Of a stretch of DNA of 64,000 nucleotides, positions 1-13,753 are shown piece after piece (position 1 is the stretch's first letter; each line of letters begins with the position of its first letter). Source of the DNA: Mnemiopsis leidyi (taxonomy: Eukaryota > Ctenophora > Tentaculata > Lobata > Bolinopsidae); contig JH152687.1 in the NCBI GenBank assembly GCA_000226015.1, positions 124,843 to 188,842 of the forward strand. The letters run 5' to 3'. A program made the position numbers and the translations under genes. The notes under the pieces were generated by a model. It saw nothing but the letters and a program-made list of their open reading frames with translations. It made no database searches and had not been told where the DNA came from.

Positions 1-2570
1 CCGAAAAAGGATGATAGAGGAGGGGGAGGAGGGAGAAGAATGGCGGAGGAAGAATGATAGATGGGGTCAGAGGGAGGGAAAAGAATGATGTTATTATCAG
101 AAATTTTAGCTAATCGGCTTAACTTTCTGCATAGACAGCTCATGAAATATAAGAACCATCTCAGATTGTGAGGAAAATTGCTCTTTCGACCACAAAGCCA
201 CAAGGGCCACAATTAAGTCTTGAATCTTGATAACCTAGAAATTTCAGAGATTATTCGTGCTTGATTAATGAGTTCGAACCACATCGATAAACTTATGCAA
301 AACTTCGCCAGCAGAAGAAGATTCAACGGTACCAACTCATCCATCAAACTTATTACTCTAGAGGTTGAAGAAAAACGTGAAGAGTTCATATACAATATAG
401 ATATGCTATACTTATCAACAAGGCTTACTCCAGGAAAAATATAAATGAAAATTTAATTAAAAGTGTTTCTACTAAATATTGATTAAAGTTCGAATAACCG
501 GATTACAAACATATTGAGTTCGATATATTTAATATATATTGCCGTAAAATTCTCTAATGAACACCGTTTTACTAGATGGTGCAAAAAATGATTATAAAAC
601 CGATGTTTTATTCCTTATAAGCACATACTAGAGCAAAATTTTTCTCACGGATCCAGATTCGTTTGTAAAATAGAAAATTAGTTTTACAAAATCACTTATT
701 CGTAAGCAGGAAGTCGACCCAAGATTTGCAGCGAAATTTACTCAAAATTAAAATTCTATAACAACATTCATGACACAATGGTAGTTGGTACTAGTTTAAG
801 TATACTTAGGCGATCTAGAACTCGAGAATCTAATCTCGTAACTAGCTCTAGTGCTCTACAGTCTAAATCTGAAGGACCGCACGCGCATGATAAAATTTAA
901 CTGGTATCAAAATAAGAGTTTGCAATGCCATAGAGAAAGTTTGGTACAGCCAATCAATGTCAGGCAACTCCATTATGTAATATAAATAATTATCATATTA
1001 TGTAATATAAATGATTCCTCACCCTTCTCAAAGATACCTTTCCCTAAATATTGACATTTGATATATGTATCACGTCTACAACCCTTCACAATAACACCTA
1101 AAAGTTTACAGGTGTATTCAGAAGAACTCAGCAACTTGACACATTCGAAATTGTTGTACAGTTGTTGTAGCCAATAGAATCATGAAGTTTGTAAGCATCA
1201 TCATGACAAATCTGAGGTATTACAATCTTACTACATACAAATATAGAGGCAGGATATATATATGTGTGTACATGTTGCCACTTTACTGACACCATTGTCC
1301 TTTGACTTTAAGGGTACTTTGACCCGCGTTGATATGAAAACTGTTAAGAAATTTTAAATTCTTTAAAAAGGAACTATGCGAAAGTGTTGCGAATTGTGTT
1401 TCAAACTAGTGCAGTTTCAAAAAATTGACCGATTCAGAGCCTAAATAATTGAGTCGCGGGTGGTTTCGATAACCAAAGAAAATAGGCCATCAACAATACT
1501 GTAGACCACAGGTGTCATGCATTAATTAGTTTTACGCCAATTATCGAAACAGAAATGTCCGATTAAATGTTTAGAATTGAGCTATTTTTTGTCAACCAAC
1601 TTCGAAATATTAAATAATCGACTGAATCAAATTATGCCAGTTTCAACATACACCAACAGCTCTGATTCAAGTTTAGGTGCATGGGTAACCATTCCAACCT
1701 AAATGATATTACAACAATTCGATTAATGACCATAAATCTCACCACAAATAAAGAGGCGTGTTTGAAGAAAATATCATTACGGTATTTGTCAGATTTAGGC
1801 TCTACAACAATACCACAATAATCAAGTGTCATGAGCGTGTGCAATTGGCGACGCAAGCTAAAAGCTGCGATTTGATTTTAGGTAAATCAAACAAATGACA
1901 ACCAGGAGCTTTGACATGAGACTTACCACTCCCTTGTTTTACGTTAGAGCTCTGTTTGCATATCTAAATAAATGTTTTTATTTAGTAGTGTTGTAATATT
2001 AGATCAAGAGGATGGTTTATACGAACATAATATAGATAATATAACAGTATTACATAACAGTATCACATAACAGTATTACATGATAACGCGTTATTCAAAC
2101 TAATCGAGGCGACTGGTGCTGTAGAAACCTCCATTGAAAAGCAAGCGAACGAAGAGTCGCAGTGCCGTGAAGATTAATATGGGATTGCTAATTGAGCAGC
2201 AAACCTATTCCCTATGTTTATTGCGGCATGTCGGAGGCCAAGGCCAAATCTTGACGTCTCGACGGTAGATAAACTTGAACTGCGACTTAGCGAATACCAA
2301 GGCGAGGGTGGGGAATAAATGGTTTTGTCGAGACTTGGGTTGCCGAACGTCAAAAGTTGTCTCCAAAATTCCAAATAATTAAAGACGGCGTTTATAATTA
2401 TAAAAAAGGTTGTCTCCAACATTTTGAATCATGAAAGTTTACTAAGTGTTTTTTAAAAAACAGTTGTCTCCGAAACTTCAAGCAATTTAAGTTGGCTAAC
2501 TAGGAATCGGCTAAATTGTGAACTAAATAGAAAGTCAGGCCGGTAATCAATGGCGTGTAAAAATACTTAC
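1..2570. other. No gene recognised
   Basis: AT-rich sequence without a convincing exon. If the coding exon at 2571-2633 is real, its gene continues leftward on the minus strand, so later exons may lie here. One weak candidate is a short minus-strand piece ending at a GTAAGT donor near 1925-1955. Otherwise only short direct repeats are visible, for example the repeated tatgtaatataaat near 973-1010. Confidence 0.4.
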
Positions 2571-2633
2571 CTCACACACTTCCAGATCGTGGGGTTTCTC
2601 ATCTTCATTTTCCAACTTCCTGTGTCCTGCCAT
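2571..2633 (-). CDS. Probable first coding exon of an unrecognised gene (partial)
   Basis: On the minus strand an acceptor-like TATATTCAG is followed after 10 nt by an ATG, then 21 codons in one frame, then a strong GTAAGT donor. The peptide begins MAGHRKLENEDEKPHD and is hydrophilic with many Glu and Lys. I do not recognise the family. The start resembles those of the other genes in the window, all of which have an acceptor-like AG a few bases upstream of ATG. The rest of the gene would lie to the left, inside 1-2570 or beyond the window edge, and I could not place a second exon with confidence. A chance match remains possible because the exon is so short. Confidence 0.45.
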
Positions 2634-2643
2634 GATACAGTTC

Positions 2644-5600
2644 CTGAATATAAATAGCACGTTAAGTTTTAACCCTGGTGTAACTGTTGGTTTAAAGCTA
2701 ATTCGGTTTATTGTTCTACCTAAGTCAGTGCAACCTTACCACCTTTTCGGGGATACATTTTCCAGAACTAAGTCAGCCGGTTAATGGAAATTTTGAGGAA
2801 GTGAGGCAGATACCCCGTTTTGAGGAAGTGAGGCAGATACTTTAAATCCGAAAATTTTTCTTTCCCGAGATATTCGGGAAACATGTTCATTGTAGACGTT
2901 ATGGCCAATCTGATTGCATAATTATCAAAGATTTGCGGGTTAAAACTCTTGTCTTATAAGCCTCCAGACTTCAGACGCAAACTCATATGTATAGTTATAA
3001 CCGGAAAAATATCATCGATTTGATTTCTAGTAACTACATTAATTGCGCATAACGGATCAAGATTGAAAATACTTGTAGTTTATCACAGATTTCTTATACT
3101 TCCTTTAACGGAGGCAAACATTTTTTTGAATCAGTCATTTCAGTCTAAAATTTGAGTTGTCAAACGTAAATTGGTTTATTTAGAAACTTTGCTAACAAAG
3201 CTATCAGCAACAATTAACAACTTAAGTGAGATCATGCACCAGTAAATAAACTTGCTTTTTGGCAGATCGCATGCGGTTTATCTTAAGTTTTTGTGACAGA
3301 AAAAAAGGATATACCACAAAACCAGGAAAAGCGTGGCGTCGAAACATCGCTTCTACTAAAAAAGGTGAAATAAGATTTAAAAAATGACTCAACAAAACTC
3401 TCAATTTGTTTGGACAACAGTCAGCACAATGAAAAACTGCTAACTTGCACATTACCTAACACATAAAACAGGTAAGTAGGTAATGCATATCAGCACAAAC
3501 AAACAAACCATCTCCATTGACAGCAACAGCGGGCAGTATCGCTACATTTCCAACAATAGTATCATCAACTAGCAAGAAAGTGCTGTTCAGGGTGATCCAG
3601 ATAAATGTCCTAGCTTAAGATCGCCCTGTGGTATCAGAGAACGTGGCTGAGGTGCGAGAAGAGCAATCGTTCGAAATCGATAGATCGCGTTCCATCTAAT
3701 CGACAAATTGGTCGTTTTAACGCAGATTTTCCTGCTTTCTGGTAGATTTAGAGCGTTTAATCTGGTTGCAGGAGGAGACCTAGAACCCTTAGACTATCAA
3801 TCAACCTTGGAGTGACAGATTTTCAAATTAATGGTAAAAACAAGATCGCCAATAAACATGGAATCAAAATTTAAACGTACGAACGTACATCAAAGAATGG
3901 CCGACATATTCACGGATTTTGACCTAGCCCTCAAGTGGAAACACTCGTTTGATAATCAATTTTAAGTCAAACTTACGTAAATGATTTCATAAATTTCAAA
4001 GTTACGGGTGGTAAATACGGATATCCAATAAGATTATGTGGACACGGCAGGTGGCTTCTGGCAAGGAAGGCATAAATAAAACTTGGTCAAATTGGGCGGT
4101 TGTTTCCAAGAAAACGATGTCCTACGAGAGTAAGATTTACAGCGCAATGTCGATCTGAATCATACGACCTTGTAACTACACAAAACCAGCATGGCTAGCA
4201 TACAACCACAAAACAGTGGTGGCATATTGACATAACACTTAGCACTGCCATGTCAAATAGAACGTGTACATCTATCTGTAAGTGTACAGGAGGAAGCCCC
4301 GTCGATACCTCCCCCCCCCTGTACAAACAACGCTCTACTGCTCTAGTCCTCCTAGCTAAGCTACCAGCTGTACACGTGGTAAGATAGTTGAGTGACGTCA
4401 CGCGGATGAGATAATAGCACGATCCCTCTCTTTCTCTCATCACGTACATCAGGATGGTGAAGGAGAGTGTACGTGTACACACACCGCAAGTCAACACGTT
4501 GTCATGGAGACCGTGCACCTGTCATGGAGACGGTGATTGACAGGCGTGTTTGTGTCAACAGGAAGAGCAGGAATGCGAAGACAGACTCAGAGGCTTGGAT
4601 AGAGGTGGGACAAGATAGATAATATTAGGTTGTCTGGTGGAGGGCAAGGGTGTACCGAGACCCAACTTATCTTTATCGGGACAATACTCTAGCTCTAGCT
4701 CTCTAAACCTAAAGTTTAGGGTGTGGATTTGAAATTTTTAAGCAAGAAAACCTTTTATGATCTTTGATCTAATGATGTTGATGCTTTTGGGAAGACCGTG
4801 ATAGGGTTACGCAGATAAAATCAGTAACTGAGCTTGATTTAATTACAATTTGCTCGGCAGACCATGATTGTACAATAATTGGATCATGTGATCAAAACTA
4901 CACGATACGAACTAAGGTAGGTGGTGGGAATTCTAAACATTGGGCAGAATTGTGAGACAGGCGGTCGCTGGCCACTACAATAAATGTTTTGATAGGCTGA
5001 TTGAGACGCTTCCCATAATTGAAAAAAGTCAGCAGTACATTTAACGTTAATCTCCCTGGAGCCTGGGAGACCTTTGCCCGTGAGAAACTACAAAACACTA
5101 TGAAATACAAACATGAACAACCTAACGCAGTAATGTGCATGAGATTGAGTTCTACTTGAAACAATGACAGATTGGGAAAAGGTGTGACAGGTTTTCTGTT
5201 TTTATGGAACTTTCGGCTTATTGATAGCTGAGTTAGAATATAGTGAACTGAGAAGTGAGAAAACCGATACTCACACAGAAAGATCAGAGCAAGAAAGGAG
5301 GCTGAATTAGACGTGTTATGAGACTTCACAAAGGAAAGATTAATCATTGTGAGCCCCAGTGGAAAGGGAACGAGACGCGGATAAGTGGCAAGTTTATAAT
5401 ACAGCCAAGATCACGAGCTCGGAGCTTCTTTCAAGCTTGGAAAACATTTGCAGTCATCAACACAATAAACACAATGCAAAGGGTAAGGATAACAAACAAA
5501 TGGGAGGAATGATAGAAACCAACTTTAAGATCAAAGGCGGCAAACTGGTTACACAGAACTCCGACTTAATACTTGAATAGTTAGTGATTGAAGGAAAAGC

Positions 5601-6956
5601 GTGATACCATTGGCAAGCAATCGTGAGGCAATTTACTGATTGTTTTCTTGCGAAAGTTGAAGATCAACCTCAAACCCTTATGTCTGTCGATATTTCGATA
5701 TATTAGTGATAAATATTGCTTTCCGGGCCAAACTTTTAGAGATTCCATGATCTTATTTCTTATTCTCTACTATTTCTCCGTCTCGTTTGCAAAATAATTG
5801 CGACGGTAACAACTAACATAAAAGCATACGTAAGTCATAAGCGGTAAAAAACAGGAGCAAGCCAGTATATAAAGAAAAGAATTTGTCCTTGAAACAGCGA
5901 CAATTCATGACAAATACAAAGATATGATGATAGCGTATGGACTACGAGTAAACCACGGGATCAACAAAATCATCAATTAGAAGCAAAAAATTAGCTTAAA
6001 TATGATATTATTCTTCTGCTCTCAGCTCTTCTATAAAACTACTGGACACCCGCTCGTCCAGGCAGGTACGTTTCGGAATTTGTTGTTGACCTTATTCCTG
6101 GCTCGTGAGTCCTAGTAACATACTATTGAAAAACCACAACAAACTCTATGTTAATTTGACAGCGGCATTGCACAACTCACGCGTTACCCGTTACCCAAAA
6201 AATGTTTGAAAATAGCGCGTTACTGCTAACGCTCCTAGCTGATGGCGCGTGACTTTGACGAACTTAGAGAACGAAAATGACAAGGACTGGTTGACACGTG
6301 CCGTCAGCTGTGTGCATAGTAACGCGCAATTCGTGCTAATTATGCGACACACGTGAGTCGTTAAGAAGTGCGTGCATTCACTGCACGGATATCGATATTC
6401 CTTTTTTTCGAGTTTTCAATTCAATCTTGAATGATGATTAGTAAACCGTCTTATGCACTTTTTCTATTGTTTATTGCGATTGAGTTTACTCGAATATAAT
6501 ATGGATCTGAAAGATCTTGGCAGTAGTCTATGGAAGTAGGCATCAACATCAACTACACAATTTAACCATTCAAAATTATATTCACTGATGGGCAGACATC
6601 TGATTCAGACTCACACCTAAATCAAACACCAGTACTTCGCGCTAGGCCTTGAGGGAGAAAAATGGAAAGAGAAAAAAGATCTTAAATCATTGAATGAGTA
6701 GTAAAGTTGTTGATGTCGTTGCACTCTCATTTATAACTAGACGACTTCAACTTATCAATAAAATGAATTTCATCAACCAGGACAATGATGCCACAACGAA
6801 TCAATCAGGGGAAAAATTCAAACTATCGTGACTTGAATATCACAGCTGTAGGTATATGGCTTCTCGTGTTGCGTGGCAACACGCGATCAGGAGAAAGAAT
6901 TTAAGTTTGTCAATAGCTTACGCTTACAGCTTGGTTAACGTTTGAGCATAAAGCTA
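2644..6956. other. Gene-poor stretch
   Basis: No gene is supported. There is a 24-base direct duplication near 2790-2845 (ttttgaggaagtgaggcaga repeated) and a cytosine run near 4310-4320. A 149-codon minus-strand open frame at 4898-5347 has no family resemblance and no splice context, so I treat it as chance. A plus-strand open stretch at 5359-5580 reads like protein in part but is likewise unsupported. Confidence 0.4.
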
Positions 6957-7402
6957 TGGGGTCGTTCACATATGACGTCAGCAAATTTTTAGTAATTTTT
7001 ACCCCCTTCCCCCCTCTGTCATCAATCTTCATCATGACAAACCCCCCTAAATGGCAGAGGTAAATTACCATAATGACATCATAGTCGGAACCCACCCCTT
7101 CTTCATGTCAAAAAACTTTGATTTTTGGTCTTTTAATTTGCAGTCTTTTTTGAAATTTTCTTTTTTTTTGAAAGTCAGTGAAAACAGAGTATTTCATCAG
7201 AATTTTTACTTGAAAATTTTCCTTTTGATTTTGCAAAATTCTGATAAAAATGTTCAAAAGAAATCAAAAATTCTCAAGAAAACCTTATCAATCCTAAAAT
7301 TTTTTGATGACATCATCATTGGCCAAACCCCTCGTCATCAATCGTCATCATTTGGAAACCCCCTCCCCCCTAGGTGATGACGTCAAATGTAAACGACTCC
7401 TA
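6957..7402. mobile_element. Non-autonomous DNA transposon (MITE-like) with inverted ends
   Basis: The left end reads GGGGTCGTTCACATATGACG. The reverse complement of the right end reads AGGAGTCGTTTACATTTGAC. They give imperfect terminal inverted repeats of about 25 bases, each containing the palindrome TGACGTCA. The interior is about 400 bp. C-rich stretches near both ends (around 7000-7020 and 7355-7370) and repeated cat/gat-atgac-like motifs make the whole element roughly palindromic. It encodes no transposase; the single open frame across it is low-complexity Phe/Lys sequence. I cannot assign a superfamily or a certain target-site duplication. Confidence 0.75.
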
Positions 7403-10400
7403 AATAGTAAAAAGGATCAAAACTTACCCTAAACATTTCTTGAAAGACTATTTGTCAAAATTATACCAGTCCGTTTGTCTCAATATTTTAGTTTCAATTC
7501 CCGGGTTGAAATCTGAATAAAAGGTAATACCAACAGTAATTATTTTAGCCAGGAGGTATCGCCTGAGCTTTACGTACCTACAACCTACAAATTCTGCGAA
7601 CAAAATTTTTCAAATTTACAATAAATTGTTGTTGTGAGTTCAATAAGGTATCATGATATTCACATAAAGTCTAGAAGTAGTCTTTTTGGAATTGGAAAAA
7701 GTTCCTTATTCGACAAATCAGGACGTTTATAATCTGATCAAGAAAAAATTTGACAAAATACAGATTTGATTCATCTTTATCTTATTAATTCTAAAATTTC
7801 AGGCAAAATTTTGTTTCATAACAGATATGTTACAATACAATTACATAATAAGAATCACTTTGAAATTCTGGCTGGTTTATGCACCGGACTGTTTTAAGGT
7901 TTTGGGCAATTTTTTATAGATTTACCAGAAAACCCTAGTCTGTAAGGTAAATCAATGCTACCATCTATAAGTATCGTGGAAAATTTACCGACAATTTGAA
8001 CTTCCTGGATATACCATAAAAATTAACTTACCTTTAAAATAGTTAGATTCTCATCAAAATAGTAAAGCAATAAAAATACAATATCAGACTTAGACACACC
8101 CAAGCCAAAGTCTCTACAGTCAGATCAATATCAATATCATACGGCGGCGTCCTGAAAACGCAAAATATAACGCACGCCGGACTATGACCCGTGAGATCAT
8201 AGGATTAAAATCGCTTATTTTTCGCACAATGACGCGATATTTCTTCCAGCTAAAATGACATTTTCCAGAAAACTAAGGACGAAAAATTGCACCGTGACGG
8301 AAAAGCCCATCTCCAAATTTGATCATTTCGCCAAAAAGTAAGGAGAACAAGCCAGAAACCCAACATTTAAGACGAGGGACGTGTTCCTGTCTATTAAACG
8401 TTCAACATTGCAGTTCGGTACCGCGGAACCGGCCGACGGGGTTGCGGGCAGTCAAAATGAAATTTACAATCCTGCCACCTGCGTACCTTAACGATCAAAT
8501 AATTAACGGAAAATACTTAAAAAGCGTTGAAACGATTATGCCAGTCCATATAAAAATAAAATGATAACGACGTTAGCAGCTGCACTAAGCACAACAATCC
8601 AGCCGCTTTATGCCGGGTGTTATTCCTGGAATTAGTTCGCAAAATTACGTCACTCTCCACTCATTAGATCACTACGGCCGTGTTGTGTGCAGATGCGTCG
8701 CAACAATTAATCGTCTTTATAGTGAACACGCGATATGATTATGACAAATGATAACGATCTTCAAACAAAGGAACTGCCACAACACGCTCTGCAGGAGACT
8801 GCAGCAGCAAGTACAGTCCGGACTAGCGGAATGACAGGCCAGTAACCAACAACACTGCTATAAGATTCTATCGCACGACGGCCACACCAACACAGCCTCG
8901 CACACAGCTTCAAACCAGTTGACAGCTAGTCATCGTCACCGAACAATTCTGCCAAATTTTATCCTGCGGTATGCAATTCTTAACTTTAACCACAACAACC
9001 GCTAATTCATTGACAACCAACAACCAAGTAAGGTTTGAATGTGTCCAATTCATCCCAGGACGACTGGTATTAACTATTGAAGTGGATAATTGTGTTTTAC
9101 CTGTGTAGACAGAGCATGGAATTAGAACTGAAAATAGTTCCATTAAATCAGGCCTTGGCAGTTAACTGCAGGACTCAGCGTTTGCACACGTTAACACAAT
9201 TACGCTGTTATAGCACAACGCTACGAAGCCTCAATAGACTTGCAGGGAGACAAGTGTTCCCAACAACAAACCGGCAAGCGTTGTCGCGAGAAAGCTTGAC
9301 GTAAACTGTTTCAAGAAGGTTCCAGAACAGATTGAGAAGTTTCCTCTCCAGGGAGCTGGATGAGACGATGATCGCGCGGTAGCAGCATCCTACCGTGATG
9401 CTCCGGAGGGCTCTGGCCCTCCGTCGTGAGTCTGTAAATATCTAGGAGGCCGTGGTAGGTCACGAACGTGGTGATTTTCCTGTACCGGTAATTAATGCTG
9501 GTCAGTGTAACAAGTCTGATAACGGGACGGATTCATGGCGACCAGTCTATCGATATGTTGACGTAATGGGTAAAGTAGATTCTTTGTAAAGAGTTAACAC
9601 TCACCCTACGTTGCTTGGATACTACAGTTCAGATTATGAGTAGATCGTGTTGGTAGTTCTAACATCTAATAATTTCTACTAGGTTGACACAACTCGTCCA
9701 AGCTAGTGTGGCTGCTGGTGTAGTGCCCATTAACCACATTTCTACTTACAACTTCTCGGCTACTACATTAGATGTGTTGCCGAGATTCTACAGGGAACTA
9801 AGAAAGAAACGTCTGATTCATCAGGAATATTACAAGTGAGTTTTTAAAAAAAAACGTTGATGCTCACGGTCATTGCGGGCATTATATCAATTTGAAAATA
9901 TATTTTCAAAGTCACCGCAAGAAGTCCTAGAGATCAACGAGTCTATTTTTCTTTACTTGTGAAAGAGAGCGAACAATCCTGAATCCCACAAAACAACTAC
10001 TTTATGAATTAAGATATTGTCGTCACTCGCAGAAAACACTAAACAAGACTCTCCTCCGCCTTTTGCCAAAAAACGGCGCCTAAACCCCATACCGTCCAAC
10101 AAAACTCCTCGATTGATTGGGGACTAAATGTATGGTTAGCCAATTATCTCCCCAGCTCCAGTCGGTTGGACTTTCTAAATTTTAGAATTTAACAGAGGTA
10201 GGAATTTAGATCTACTGGCAGTATCCGAGAAGACCGAAACCGTTCTATAACCATATCTAAAATCCAAGGATGAAATCTCGATTAGATCTGCAGTAGCATA
10301 ACTTTCGTAAAACTGAATGGTCTATATCCCTTACATTTACTGGAAATTTCGTTAGGGCTACGAGTAAGGCCATTGGAATTTATAATTTGTTATTTACTGA

Positions 10401-12983
10401 CCCAGTAAATAGATATAAATTAATCTGATTCAATTGTTAGACAAAAATGAATGATTTAATTATCAAATTGTAGGGTGAATGGAACTCCAAGCAGTCTCCA
10501 GAAAAATATGACGCTTCAATGACAATAAGGGCTCTGTGTCAACTATCATAATAAACTAAAAGATAAATTTAGGTATATAAAGACCGATAGAAACATTTAT
10601 TAAGAAGGATGCAACATTCGCAAAGCTACAAGAAAACGATACACGTATTTACTGACTAAGTTTGACAACACTTGATCGTCACAGCCGAGGTGTTAAAACA
10701 GCTAAAAGCCAAATAAGTTGGGCAACGCCCAAAACACACGCACAACAAATGTATAATTGTGCCTATTGAACATGTAATCATGTACACAATACTAGAATAC
10801 TGAATACACCAAATAATCCACTAAATAATGCTCTGCAGAAGAGACCAAACAAATGAGGTCCGACCTAAGAACGGCTATCAAGCCATCCCGTGGCATCCAT
10901 TATGCCTAACAAGCAAGTGAGGTCAGAGAGAGAAAGAGAACGGGTTGCGATCTCATCATGAGTCAAGTAAGATGTTGAATAGATGGCAGCAATTAGCGTG
11001 CACCCGGCAAGCTCTTGGCAGCAGTCCACCAAGTCCACCCGGCTGGTCCACGCCTTTGTAACATTGTACATGCTGCAAGATACTGGTGTATATGTACTTG
11101 TATACATGAAGTCTGCTATTGTATTGACGTAATATGCTGGGGATCCTTAGTAGGTAATCCTGAAAGTAGACCTGCAATATGCGATAAGGATCTGCTGCTA
11201 GCTACTAGCTAGAAGCTAGGTAGCTAGCTGCTGGCTAGCTAGCTGCTGCTATGATAGGATAGTTCAGAGCACGTAAAGTTGTCGGGTACCGCTTCTATCT
11301 TACTGCTCTGTTCTCCTTGGCACGCAGCATTGTGAAGATAATCCACAAATATCCAAATACACGAAAAACGTAAAAACTTGAAATATTTCGAAGGTTAATA
11401 TTTCGAAAAGAAAACAGTTAAACTATGACTAAAACTGTAGAACTATACTCCAGAAACAACTGGGAAACACTCCACAGCTAGAAGCAGAAGGTACTCTATT
11501 GTGAGTGTATATACATACGGGACCTAGCCAATTATTAACACGCTCCTCAGTCTCAGAGTAGTAGTGTACAATTATGTGCAGCATTAGCATACGATAACCT
11601 ACGTCGGAAGTTCTGAAAATGTCGATCAAATTGACAATTTACATCAGATGGGAAGTAAACGAGAGAGAGAAAGAATTGTGGCACCTGATTTGTGATTCAC
11701 TATGAGGCTCTGACTTCCATGAGTTATCTTCTAGTCTCCAGAACTCTACTCTGATAAATTTTTACAAGGGTATAAGAACCAAGTGTTAACTTTTACTGTA
11801 AAACAGGCTTTAAAGTAGAAGCAAGGAACTTTAGCTACAAATTAGCATCTTACTTTCTACAAGAAGTTTGGTACGTGACGCAGAGTTTCCTGCTCTAATT
11901 ATATTCAATTAGACAGATTATCTTCAATTAAACCAGCACTAAATAGAGAGAGATACATGGGACAGCTTGTCGCTTGAGACATACAAATTCTCAAGGTTTA
12001 GCTGACACTCCATCTCATCAGCATGGAGGGCGGATGATGAGTCTTCATAGATATGTTGAGCATGCAACATGATTCATATTATAAACAGTTTGAGCATCGA
12101 GTATACCACCAAGCAATAATAAATGAATGAGGGTCAGAAAAAGACCGATTTTCTAGATCGTTTGGCAAAAGAAGTGGTTACAGATATGTTTTAGGATGAG
12201 ACGGAGTTTTTCCTTCAAAATCCGAAAATCAAGAATTGGAAATATATATAGTCTGGTCCCGGGGACGTCATACATCATGGCAGGGGAGTATTTGGACGGA
12301 GAATAGTACCAAGCATGGAATGAGGACCCGAACACAATGGCAGATAAGCGTTGAGGTGATAAGTACAGTTCTGCACTTACTGTTAATCAAATAGAAAAGC
12401 CTGTTTCATTTCAATAGGACATTTTCCGCTCCAGCAAGGCCAATTTCCTGTCTTGTGATCGAATTGTAATTGAACATCAAAGACGAAACCAAAACTGTTT
12501 AAATGTTGTCTCAGCAGATTCCTATCTAACGTCATGATCATTTGAGCAACTTTCAGTAGGAAACTAAAGAATAGAAATTGTGGAAACTAAAGACTACAAT
12601 TGTTGAGAGAGGCGGATTTTATGAAATAAAATTGCTTTAAAATTACTGGAGAAAAGAACGAATTTTTGCAACAATCGGAATTCACATCAAGTAACATCAA
12701 GAAACATTGCCGGACCTATTGCATAGCCATACCCATGAATGTGACAGAAAATATAATTGTCTTTAACACCGGAGATATCCGATATCCAGATAGCTGTTAG
12801 TTGAGCTAGGCTTGGGACAAGGCAAAACACTCACCGTAAAAACTTGATATATTAGGCCAGTCAGTGTTTGCCTACAGGGATAAATTTACGAATTACAACG
12901 GAAACGACTCAAACACGAATACACAGAACCTCCGACCTTGATCAGCCGTTCGTTACGTGTTAGGCCCTGAAGCCTTAATGGCT
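7403..12983. other. Gene-poor stretch
   Basis: No exon could be supported on either strand. A less AT-rich patch near 9340-9500 contains a small hairpin (GGAGGGC...GCCCTCC), and near 11190-11260 there is a simple array of agctagct/gctgct motifs. The area could hold promoter or non-coding exons of the gene that starts at 2633, but nothing in the sequence decides that. Confidence 0.4.
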
Positions 12984-13141
12984 ATTTGGTATAGATCACC
13001 AACCGGCTATAAGTCGGCTACTAACAAGCTATAAGCCGGCTACTAACCGGCTAAAAGTCGGTTTATAGCCGGCTACAATTTTTATAGCCGGATGAAAGCC
13101 GGTTAGTAGCCGGCTTATAGTCGGTCGGTGATCTACCAATT
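12984..13141. repeat. Foldback (palindromic) repeat
   Basis: The left flank (attTGGTATAGATCACC) and the right flank (GGTGATCTACCAAtt) are inverted copies. Between them the motif CCGGCTATAAGCCGGCTACT recurs in both orientations, so the roughly 160 bases can fold into one long imperfect hairpin. It has no coding capacity. It looks like a miniature foldback element or a palindromic satellite fragment lying just beyond the 3' end of the Ig-domain gene. Confidence 0.7.
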
Positions 13142-13753
13142 TCCCGCCCTAATTTACCCAACCACTAAGACCATTTCTAAATTTGTCATAAACTGCTATA
13201 GTAGTATAGTGGCGGGGCCTCAGACATAAATCAATAACCATTTTGCCTAACTTGATCGTGCTAAACCACTTTGTCCTTAAATAAGACCCCCATTCTAAGG
13301 CTTCCGTTCGACCTTGGGGTCTCTGGATCATGAACTAATTCCATTACGATGTTAAAGTTAGACATATCTGTGATTAAACTGTGGCATACAGATCAAGTAA
13401 ATGACCTTCAAATCACGTTAGTGATTATCCTAGTGAGACGAACAAACAGACCCTCTCTAAGAAAGAAGTGAGAATGTTATGTCAACAGTGTTAAGAACAA
13501 AAGTAAAACATAACGTAAATACAAATCGAACACAGAACCAAACATCGTTTTAAAAATTTGCCAGCAAATCAATAAAAAGTAAGTATAAGATAACAAAAAT
13601 TAACGCGGGCATTTTAACTAGATCTTTCGATATTTATTGAAGGTGACGTGACCTAAAGTTAAACAGTCATATGTGTAACAGTCAGATTTCGCCTTGTCGA
13701 TAAGTTTGTCCGTTCGAGTGTCGATGTCGGTTTGTGAACAATTGACATACGGT

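Noticed and set aside
268-444. 58-codon plus-strand open frame
   Set aside because: Too short and without recognisable features or splice sites.
4898-5347. 149-codon minus-strand open frame
   Set aside because: Composition is generic for AT-rich DNA, no motif or family resemblance, no splice context and no acceptor-like site next to its first ATG.
5318-5580. Overlapping plus-strand open frames that look partly protein-like
   Set aside because: Two different frames overlap, neither has homology I can recognise, and it would be the only non-transposon plus-strand gene in the window.
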